Shown here: positions 12,401 through 24,400 of the stretch, piece after piece
How the letters are laid out: the number at the start of each line of letters is the position of its first letter
Numbering within the stretch: position 1 is the stretch's first letter
Source: Bolinopsis microptera
Taxonomy: Eukaryota > Ctenophora > Tentaculata > Lobata > Bolinopsidae
Assembly: GCF_026151205.1 (NCBI RefSeq)
Contig: NC_087077.1
Location: forward strand, 12,932,983 to 12,996,982
Direction: 5' to 3'
DNA length: 64,000 nucleotides
Made by a program: the position numbers and the translations under genes
Notes under the pieces: generated by a model
The model's input: the letters and a program-made list of their open reading frames with translations, nothing else
Databases searched by the model: none
Told to the model about the DNA's origin: nothing

Positions 12401-15400
12401 TATGGTCAACTAATCAAAATTATACTATGTGTTGATGGTTGGTCGCGTTTATGAATAAACCTTTAAGTTACCAATTGCGTCAGAACTTTATTTTAGATTA
12501 TTCTAGAATCATTTACTTACCTTTAGCTGGCTTCTGGAAACATATTCTTCCCATGCTCCCTGGATAAAGAGTTACTATCAATGAACGATATTGATTTATT
12601 TAGTTATTGAATTGTGGCGTCAACTTTTACTATTTCAAATCTTGTATTGATTTTATGTTTGTAATTTATTGCTTGTATTAAATTAATAACCACATTATCT
12701 TTCGAGATGAGGTTACAAGCACCAAAATAATGGCATTATTACGTCAGAGAATCATTTGTGGCATTAAATACCTAACCCCATACTTCAATGGAATGCTCTA
12801 TTAGATTAAGCCGGTTTGAATACCGACTATCAAGGAACAATGCATGGCCTGATGCCAAGAACTGCGGGTGTTAGTTAACGATCCTGTCACTTTAAAAAAT
12901 GTTTGTAATTTTGTCGCTGCTCCCGTCAAATGCTTGTGCAATAGCAGGTGGTGACACGAGATATAATTTAGGATAATATTTGTTTGAAATTCCTTACTTG
13001 ACTTCAAGGTCCACACAGAAAGTGGGTATTGTCGAGCTAAGAGAAGGGGTGCCACAATCCTCACAAACTTCTTGTAGGGGTAATGTTCGCTGGTGAAGAG
13101 TTGTGTGTTCCACTCGATAATCATTGATTTGTTAATTCCATATAATCCTGAGATGATGCAGACGTGTCGTTACAATAATTAGCATTTTAAATCAAGTCTC
13201 ATTTTATGGTGAAAATTCAATAATTCATTTATCTTAAAATATATTGCTTCATAAAATAATTGCAAAATTCTTCTTAAATACATAAAGTCCATAAATGGGA
13301 GCTGTCAATAATAGTTAGTGTTTATTTTTTAGTGTCTTCATGTGTTGCCTCGTCTAATAAATTAAAATTATAATATATAATAAATCATAATAATATAATA
13401 TAAACATAACCATAACCATCTGTCTACCACGTACTCAGCAATTGATAATGATATAACAGCGCAGCTTTAAACTTATAAGGGTTACTGAATCAAAATTAAA
13501 GATTAGCAACTACTGGTATGACGTTATGTCTGTTATCTGTTCATAATTTGACGCCGATACCGTGAGTTTGTGATCAAACTCAGCATAAGGCATTTTACCA
13601 ATGAACGTTCTTATCTAAAAAGTCGAATGATTAATCTATGATAATTTAATGATAATTGATCGATTGAATAATTAACCGTTAATTAATGAAGCGGAACTCC
13701 CACTTACCCGCTGGGCTGTAAGTAGTCCGGACCTTGTAACAAGACTGCCCATTACAAATAGTAAAGAAGTAGACCTGAACAGATCTCCTGTTGGAGTAGT
13801 GACCCTCCGCTTTACAGTACTTCGTCCTAGTGGTGCGAACCCCTGGGGTCAAGGATGTTAAGTATGTAGCGTATCTTATGGCATACGAAATACGAATACG
13901 TATTTCTCAAGATTGTTTTGCGTACTTCTTTCAAATCTGTCATTAAAATGACCATTTTGGTATCAATTTGTATTCAAGCAGACTATGATGCCAATTACTG
14001 ATTAGCAGATTATAATATCAAATGTGCGGCGCGTGACAGCTGATATGATGTAGGGGTTGATACTGTTTATTTGGGAATGGTTTATTAGCCAGTCAATGTT
14101 TACGAATATAATAATGATTATAGATAAATGATTATACACTGTATCAATGATACAGTGATCATCTCTGGACAGTTCAGCAAATATTATCACCATGAGGTGG
14201 ACCTTTGGGAGCGTTTTCACTTTTCTTCTAGAAGTTTCAAGTTCGCAATTACATTTTTTTAAACAAGTCTAACTCTTAAAGCTGCCGTGAAAAATGAATA
14301 TGACTTTTTAAAAGATTTGTGACCGCTGTGATGAAGATTCACTCTTTAGACGGCCATCATTTAATATTTAAATCTGTTAATAACGATACATCGCCAATCA
14401 TTAATACTAATAGGAAGCATTTAAAGCAACTGCATGAGTATTACTCTCGAAAACCACGTGTACATTGAATATTTGATTCGATAAACGACCTCTACATTCT
14501 GCAACCACTGAAATTTGACAGTTATCCATCGCTGAATATATGATATGACAAGAATATGATGGCAGATGGTGGCAGCCACTAAACCTCAAAATACTTCCTC
14601 CTTTTAAGTCAAACTCTTAATTTCTTACCTGTTCGAATTGGATTATTTCTAAAAAAGGTCATCATGATTTAAGCTCTCAAGATTACTACCATGGGTAACA
14701 TCAAAGTAAGTAAGCTACAGTCGCGACTAAATCTGTCACATGTGTGGCCTTATAACATACCCAGTCACGTCCCAAAATGCTAATGTCTGCTAATATTCTC
14801 TTGTGTTTTCTGGCCTTCAAACTAACATTTGAATAATTCATCTTATAAATTGTAAGGCTAAGTCTCCCCTCACAGTTTTATAATTTATAAGACAAATTAT
14901 TTAAATCGAGCAAAAAAATACGAATAAAATTTTTGCGCTACCAGTTACCCAGTTAACCAAGTAACCATACAGGTCTAGATCAGGGGAGAGCTTTTGACAA
15001 AAGCGGGTATAATATTAAATAGATGGTTTTGAACGCTTCATTAAGATATGATATTGCTACTTACAGCCTTTGACAGAGAAGCTTTTTAAGGGATATCTTC
15101 TCAGGAGGTATGTCTTGCTGTTAAACATCATTTCTTTGTTTATCTCCGCCAGCTTTCCCGAGAATGGTATGCCTAAAAACAGTTTGCTTGTCATTAAATT
15201 TCATGAAAGAGAAGTGGTTCGGTTCCTAAAAATATTTCAACAGAATAGATATCGTTTTATATTTTCACGAAATAAATGGTGGTCAATTTTATTGCTATGA
15301 TGGGGGCACGTATAATAGAATGAAACCTTACAATTGTTGAAATAAAACAACTTTTTACCGGGGAAAGTAGGACTGATGGCTTGGACACAGTACTTAGGAT

Positions 15401-18400
15401 GTTGACAGGTTGTATAGGAATACACACACGTGCACTGCCTCTTTGCTATTCGGCAGCTCTTGGTCACACCGGAGGTTATCTTCCAGCTTCCAGTAAGATA
15501 ACCTAGGTTTTATTCATTTTTTATTTTGTTATAAAAGCTTCCATTCACGGGATAGCCAGTTACCTGGCAACGCCCGCTCATGGTGCTTCCCCAAGCTCAC
15601 ACAAGTGTCAGCAAGGAGGAAGATATCCATGCATTTCTGCACGGGGAGCCTATCACAGCTACCAACAATTAATAAGATAACCTAGGTTTTATTCCATGAA
15701 ATTAGTTATCTGGATTATGTTGATCACAATAATAATGCTCTCATGGCTATCATCAAGTATGATTTCAAGAACTTACTTATTTGAGATACTGAAATATTCT
15801 TTGAATTGTAGGTGAAATGGTCCCAAAAGTGAATACAAATTTCCATAATATTAAATAAAATCAAATAATGAAGTTAATGATTTACTTGAAGGTATCCTGC
15901 GTACGTACAAGGTGCTGCATTTATCTGAAAAACAATCAGAAGTTAACGTTCGGGATAGCGTGAATAACCAATAACCAGGGTGTGAGCCTCTAAGTCCCTT
16001 CTCTTAGATTTATTTTATCGTATATTCTTCGAGACTCCAATTTATAACACTCGCACACGAAGTGCCACTACCGATGTCTCATGTTTGAGGGTTTTACCAG
16101 TGCCTCCAAAATCCGAACACGTGCCTACTTTGTTTACGTCATAGTTAGTATCGTAACCCGATTGAGCTTTCGTAAACCTAATTTGCAACTACATAACATG
16201 ATGTTGATGTTAAGGACTTGGCTACAGACGATATGTACTTCGGATCACAGCTTTATATTTAACCATATGATATAACTGCACTTAAAATCTGTCTTGAGTC
16301 TGTTATACTTACCAAGTTATATATGCGTATGCCGTATTATTATATTATATATCGAATAAAATTTGCTGTAAATTATTAGTTAAATACCCACATATTTATA
16401 GGAATATACGTCTGAGCTGTGGCAATCATTGAGGTCATAATATAACATCGGTATGTTTCTCGAGTCAAATATCCGTAGAATACGACAATTGCCACCCAGT
16501 ACTTTAACTTTAAAGAGACGGACCTGTCTAAATCTAGGAATTATAGAACAAAATCTAACGCCTCAATCTTGATGGGGAGTACAGCTTCCATTACAATCTT
16601 CTCAATCGTCTGCAGCTGAAGGTTCATTTACGCCTAATTGCTGTACTGTCTCGAGCAATGATTTTTACCGATATCTAATTCAAATTATAGCGTTTATTAT
16701 ACGTTATTTACACTATATACCCGCACGTGAAGCTCCCTTGTTAACTTACTCTGAATCAAGTATTTTATTATTGACGGAGAATTGTGAATTGTCATTTGAT
16801 TTTTCTCACTGTGGAGATCGAATTTCTTTTACAACCACGATGGCATGGAGATTTAAGGTAATCAGGGTTGAACAATCAAAATGAATTATAACCGATCTGT
16901 TCCAGTGCTCTTTACTTAATTATCGCCAATCGTGTTTGGACTGGTGTTAGTTACAAACCGACATCTTGTTGCCACTAACCTCTGTGCTGTTTTTCGCATA
17001 CTTTAACAGCATAATTCACCATTTGGGCGTTCTTCGGACATTTTGCAGCCTCTGAAAGGAATGATATATTTAGTTCATTTGTATTCTCCTATTTCTATTT
17101 ACCCTTACTTGGCATTCACGATTGACATTAAATGCACTTTTGCTGTCTCTAAGAAAATAATGATATATTTAGATCATTTGTGTCATATGCTTCTCCTATT
17201 TCTTTCCCTTATATTTGGCAGAGTTCACAATCGACAATAAATTATGAGCTTACTCAGGGGAAGTTTCTTTATCCTGCAAACGGTCACTTTCGTCATTTCT
17301 GAAATACAATTTATAGGCTAACATTATAGTCAGACATCAGATTTATATTATAATACATAGTATTAACATTAATTAATTGATTAAGTATTATTTATTGACA
17401 GAACTACGTCAACCGTCTTGTAGATTATTCTTCAGAATACAATCTGTAGTCACGTGATCATTGGTGCAATTATAAGTCTCGGTTTGCTGTCCTTTAATCA
17501 TAATATTGGGTCTTCTGCATATTAATATTCTGCAAATCATAACAATTGCTAGGTTGATATTTTCAATCTAATAATGGTTCCAGCTGCGTCGTTTCGGCTT
17601 GATGGTTTATTTAGTGGATCTTAACGGATAAGCTGAGTTTATTTTAAACTTTAAAACTTCATTTTTGATAATTTAAAACATCTTCTTTCTTACCTCCTGA
17701 TATCGCATATTTGTTCATAGGGTATTTGACGGCCATATCGAAAGGCTCGAGCATGTAGTTGGAAATGCCTGCGGAGTAGATGTAACTCTCGCTGCTCCTC
17801 TCCGCATATACAACTGGCGGCATCTTCACCTTGTACTCTGTAAAGAAACATTGTGTCGCAATTTTAGGTGTAAAATACAAGATTCTTACACAGTTACACG
17901 TACATGGTGTTTTAAGCAAATCAAGCAAGAGATTTTGTCAAGTCTAAGAAATCACGATTAATTTAAACTGGTTGATGGTTATGATGCTTCGTGAATTATG
18001 AAAAAAAACCTCGAAAAGAAGAGGACCAAGACTATTATGCTAATAACATTTAGGCTATAACATTTTAAACTAACTGCAACACTACAAATCTATTACATTT
18101 ATTGAGAATTATGTAATATAACGCGGTGGAAATATTTTAAACGGGCATATCCTGTCCAAACCCAAGATGCACTACATGAAGAATTCGTTGTAACTTTGTT
18201 TGAAAAGCATTAATATTAATAATTGAATAATAATTTAAATATTACTTGGTGGTGGGTAAGCCGTGACCCAAACTTGACAGCTCTTTAGATTATTCTTACA
18301 AAGCTTGTACCGGTACGTTCCACCCTTAATCTTCACAGCCTTGCCGTATATAACGTAGACAATGAAATCATATTTATTCGTCATGTACTGTGGATGATGA

Positions 18401-21400
18401 CGGACCATCATGTCGGAGATGTTATCACGTGACCCTTTGTACTTCAGATCTGAGAGTTAAATTAGAGTTAAAATAATTTGAGCGAGCAGCAGTGGATTGT
18501 GGAAAAGATTTATCTGTCGATTTTCTAGTAGATTGCGCAATTGCCACGTCAGTAATCAGTTGAGGAATGATTAATATGTCTGCCGTCAGAAGTCAGTGAA
18601 ATTGTTGATTCTTAGCTTACCCATGGGGAACTCTCTTGACCTGGTCACGTAACACTCAGATAACTTGCCAGTGCGGCACGATCGGAATGTATAAAAGCAA
18701 ACAGTCCTGAACTTCGGTTTTTCTTTTTTGCCTTTCTTCGCATTGCTGTGAAGTCGCTGTTTCTGGCAAACTTTCCTGATTTCTGAGAAGAATGTTTTTA
18801 TTTTATACTTCATGCATTTTTTAACAGCGACTGCTAGGAAATTACAGTAGACCGATTTTGTATTTTTTACAGGGATCCAGTAAATTTTGTACAAGGCTCA
18901 AACCCGATTTGATATCAGGAAATTTCTTAGAAATGACAAGAACTAACCTGAAGTAACCATGAACTGATTCCTTGGCTGAAGGTGTGAGTAGGGCATTGCT
19001 AGAGAATACACAGTCACTTTCTTCCCTTTTACCAAAACAAGTTTATAGTATTGTCGAATGTTCTTCTTGTCACAGTTTGTTTTCTTCGTGATGGGTTTAC
19101 CCTCACAGACTTTCTCCGGACCAGACACTCCTGTTTGGGCAGGAATTTAGTTTTAAACATATTGAGAACTTCTCCACAGAGTTTTCCAAAATGGGTGCAA
19201 CCGGAACTTTTAAATAAAACTTAATCTTGAAATGCAAGTGCAGAACTGTTTGGAGGAAAAATCAGGAGAAGAAATTTTAGAAATTTTGTAACTTACGCTC
19301 GAGTTTCCATCCAGGGTATTTATCTCGAACTTGTCTCCATTTTAAGATCTGTACGGTGGAAGTGTAGGGATATCCCTCCAATGTCTGTTTGTAGTAAATC
19401 TTAGGAAACTCCTTGTAACCGCTCGGCAAATACCTAAGGAAGGGGCAGTTTTGATAATCGAACAATAGTTGACGTCACATCAACTACAGACTCGGTGACC
19501 ATTGCTCGGTTGTAATATCTGGTAATGGTAATAGCAGCTCGATATAATGAAGCTGACAACACTTAAAGCCAGTATCCATGATGTTACTTCAAAAGCAAAT
19601 TTCTCCGACGAACAATAGTAAAGTGCTCATTATTTCCCCGCTGCCAGCCATCAAAGATACATGCTCTGGTCAAAAGATTTTCTCGCTATAAATATTGGGT
19701 TTCTTTAAATTCCCAATATTTATAGTAAGTACTATTTATAGGGTTTAAATACCCAATGTTTATAGTAAATACTATTTATAGAGTTGCTAATTACTATATC
19801 ATCGAAAATTTGGTAGGATTCAGAAATTGACGAATCGGTAAATCAATCGAATCGATTCGGTGATTTTGTGATATCTGTGTTCTGTTCGACAAAATAATGG
19901 AATATGCGTCTGACGTACTATAATAGTAATAATTACTATGTAGCATCGTAGTGACCCTTCCCAGCCGTCATTGAATAAGCCTTGTACTAAACATGCAGTG
20001 CTGTCACTTATTTTTGCGACTATCCGGTCGAAGAGAGCAAACAGCAATAAAACACAAACTAGTTTATCCCTACGCAGAAGCAGAACAGATTAAAATTAAA
20101 TTGCGGAATCGTACGCCAGAAGAAAATTTAATCCTTCTCAACCGAATCAGTTTAAACCGTATACACTGACCTGGTTTTGATGGTTTGGCAGACCAGCTTG
20201 TTGCTCGCCATGCACAGTTTAAACTGGTAAAACTGTTTAACATGTGTAGGTTTCTGAACCATTCTCCAGTCAGCCTGCTTGTACTTCAAGTGGAGATATA
20301 CTATATCCCACTGTATCATCAGTTCCGACACCATTCTCACATCCCCTGAGAATCGTTAGAAGTTACAAATCTGCTATTTTTCATATCTAATTCATTTTCA
20401 ACATCTATTAATATTGTGCATATGTAACATGAAAATAACTTTAAGACTTCAGTTGATCGTTTGATTGAGCACTGTAAGTTTTGAAGAATTTAACTTTACT
20501 CATTGCATTTTACAACTGCAAGTGTCTCCTACCTGCAAAGATCATTCCGCGAGGGAAGGGTCCGCTAACAGATCGAGCACAATGCTTCTTTGATATGTCA
20601 CATACATCAAACAAGAACCTGAAAATTCACACTTGATCAAAAGTATGTAGAATCGGACAAAAATGCTGGCAATTTTTAGGCTGCTGCCTCGTTATTTGGT
20701 ATTTTGATGAACTCACTTCATTTCCCCTAGCTATTGTATCGAGGCCTATCAGAACTAAAAAGTGAGCATGTAACCTGCATGAGTTCCCATCCCCGCCAGC
20801 CTTCTTGCACCTCCTCACAATAGCGCTAGTGATTCTGTAGTTAGCACGTGGGCGGAAGTAAGGGTACGGGATCACTGTCAGGTAGAACACGCGTGTCTTG
20901 TGGGCTTTAGTGTGGGAGAATGTTACTTTGTAGTACGACATTCTCTGTGCTTTGGGGCAACTTCGCTTCTCTGGGGGCAGATATGATAGATTTATGGGTT
21001 GAAAAGTACTTTCTAAAACATAAGAAGAAAGAAAAAAGATTGTTGTTTGGATCATGAATATAGTTATACTACGACTAGGAATTCGAACATTGTCTGTGTC
21101 ACTCTTAATTAAGATTTATTCTAACTTGTGTTAGCCCGTCCTTTGCAGAGCGTTATTTGACTGTAAGACTTCATGGACCACAATTGTGGCTTAAGCACTC
21201 TCAACGCCTGAAAAGTGAAAACATTATACATATGCTCAGTTCACATTTGAGATATAAAAAATCATCAAGCCATCACAATGTCTAAATAGTTATTTTTATG
21301 GAAATTTCAAAGGGTGAACATGAATATAAAACATAAGTCCTAACCCTGGTCGATGGCAGCATTTTCAAGCCATAACTCCAGCGATACCCTTCAGTAGTAA

Positions 21401-24400
21401 CCCATATTATCGGTTTCTTTTCCCACAAGGTATACTCTCTGCAATTGTACGATCATTTAAACATTGCATAATACTAAAATGACATAATATTTAACATATA
21501 ACCTCTAAACTTTATAAATAGTAAATCATATAAATCATAAATAGAATGATCTCATACCGGAACAGTCTGAATGCGAACCAGTCAGCAGCACCAGTCATTT
21601 GTACTCGTGTAATCTGCTTAAGAGGGATCCTGTACTTATAGGACCTTCGCGTTATCAAAATACCATTCACCTGATATATGAGCCATATTTATATGACAGC
21701 TTTGAAGGTTTTTTCAAAATCTCATAGTCTCTCTGTATCAAACTATGTGTTTAACATACATATTACATAGAATATAGATGGATATCAATTATTCAAATTA
21801 TGAATGCGGCAAAAGTTTCGAATATATCTCAAATGTAGCTATCATACCACAACTGTGAAGCCTTTACGGTGGGCAACGATGGCGATAGTAAAGGTGCCAG
21901 GTCCATGGGGTCCATGTGGTCCTCCAGGTCCTCCAGGTCCATCAGGTCCTCCAGGTCCATCAGGTCCTCCAGGTCCATCAGGTCCATCAGGTCCTCCAGG
22001 TCCATCAGGTCCTCCAGGTCCATCAGGTCCATCAGGTCCTCCAGGTCCATCAGGTCCTCCAGGTCCTCCAGGTCCTCCAGGTCCTCCAGGTCCATCAGGT
22101 CCTTCAGGTCCTCCAGGTCCTCCAGGTCCTCCAGGTCCATCAGGTCCTCCAGGTCCTCCAGGTCCATCAGGTCCACCTGGTCCATGACGTCCACGGTGTC
22201 CACGGTGCCCTCGGTGTCCACGGTTTCCACGGTGTCCACGGTGTCCACGGTGTCCACGGTGTCCACGGTGTCCACGGTGTCCTCGGTGTCCACGGTGTCC
22301 ACGTCGCCCATGACGTCCATGTCGCCCACGGTGTCCATGACGTCCATGTCGCCCATGACGTCCATGACGTCCATGTCGCCCATGACGTCCATGACGTCCA
22401 TGTCGCCCATGATGTCCTCTAGGTCCACCAGGTCCGCCAGGTCCCCCAGGTCCACCTGGTCCACCCGGACCTTCAGGGCCTCCCCGATGGAAGGGCCACC
22501 GCCTCGATATCACTTCATGTCCCCACCCCCCTCGTTTAGTGTTCATCACTATCTTGCCATCACCCGCTGGTCTGAAGTCCAGGTGAAACGCTATCTGCAA
22601 ATAATTCAGGGCATTTATAATTTATCGTAATAATAGCATCACAACCTCAAGTTCCTCATGTTATTTTAGCGCTATCCAAATGAGGAAACAACTATAAAGA
22701 TAATATAGATATGATGAATCTAATAATCCTAATAACGGATGTAATAATCTTAAATAAAAAGCAATATCATTGACTCTTACATTTCCATTATTAGTGATAA
22801 GATTGACTGTGAACTTTTTCTTCCTATCTTTAGCCACACCCGAGATGATAATGACATCAAAAGGCCTGACTCCTCCGGACAAACCGTATATCTTTGCACC
22901 AACGATCATGCGATAGTTTGTCACTGAGGTACTGCTATTAGGTCACATAATTACAGCGTTAGCATCAACCACAGTCTTGTTAAAGGAAACTTGGTATGTT
23001 ATATTTGATGCAGTAGTTATTGGGTCCACCAATCAGCAAGCCTGTCTAGACCCACTATTTAAACTGAATCTTAAATATCTCATAATATCATTACTTTATC
23101 CTGATTTTGACCTTTGCAAACCCTCCACCCCATCCGTCACTTTACAAAAGGTTATTGTGCAGAAATTACTCTACCGTAAGTTCTTCTACAACCCCTCCCC
23201 TCTTAGACTCGCTTACGCAATGAGTGAACGACCCCCAAATTAGCATTATAAAAGCCACTTTTGGAACTGAACCCTGGTTAACCAATATCCAAATCCTACT
23301 CAGTCACTGAGACTACAATTCAATAAATCCACTTTTTTAAACTGAATCTTAAAAAGTACAATCATATATAATTATCAATTACCTGAAGATCTGAAGTGTC
23401 TGAACTGCTTCACAATTCCACCACGATCTATACCTCTGAACTCGTACCCGGTTAATGTTTTAAGGTCCACTTTGTGGGGGAAAGGGTGGTACATTAAACC
23501 GTTGATCGTTACAAAGTATCCTTGAGGGGCTACCTGCAAGGCGAGGTTCGTTAACTTATTACTAACCTTGTTTTGTTTAATCCAGTACTATGGCGGATAG
23601 ATAGTTCTTTTCTTACATTAGAGTTTATTAATATCAGTTGTTTTGAAGGATAATTTCAAGGTTTTGTTGGTTCACTTTGGAGTTGGACTTTTAAATTTTG
23701 TGACCATTGTCACTTACTTCAATGAGGACAGTGAAGCGGCCTTTGATTCCGGGTGGAGGGAAGGGGGCGTCTGATTTTGATATCACATGGTCTCCTTTTA
23801 GTGCTGTCATCATGAACTTCTTCCTTCTTCCACTGAAACAATATAAAAAAATCAAACTTTAAGATCCCTTTTTCCACTTCCATGTTTATAATCAAAGCTC
23901 CCATCAGGGGTTTAGTAGAATTTAATTAAAACAATCACGACTTAAATTCTTACCCCGTGAAAGTAAGCCTGAGAGCTTCAGTTCCGTGTCCAACAATTGT
24001 AAAGATCATTTCCCCATGTTCCAGAAACTGCCCAACAAAGTAGAGGGTATCTCCAAACATAAGTCCAGCCTCAAACTTGTAGGACTGGTTTAGGATCCCA
24101 TTTCTCCTCTGATCTGAAGGGTTTCAATGCAGCTCATTTGCAGAAATAAAATGACAACCATTGTTATACCAGGAACATCTAAACCTGATTTGAAACCTTC
24201 AAAATTAAAGAAATAGGCCCCTTCCTATTTCTCACGAACACTCAATCCAGTAGCATAATTTCTTCAAATATTGTTCCCTAGGCCCCGTTAATATAAAGTG
24301 ACCATGACCCCTTGTATTTGAAGAGTAACGCAAAAAAATACTCACACATTTTGTATTTGTTAGTGTATGTGAACACTTTTGTCAAAGATTTCCAGTCTTT

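Noticed and set aside
14600-14660. Candidate 20-nt minus exon before gtaaga
   Set aside because: In the phase required by its neighbour it begins with TAA.
21804-22187. Plus-strand collagen-like frame (GPPGPSGPP...)
   Set aside because: It is the antisense of the minus-strand Gly-X-Y tract: GGTCCN read backwards is again NGGACC, so both strands look collagenous. Only the minus frame joins galectin exons at both ends.
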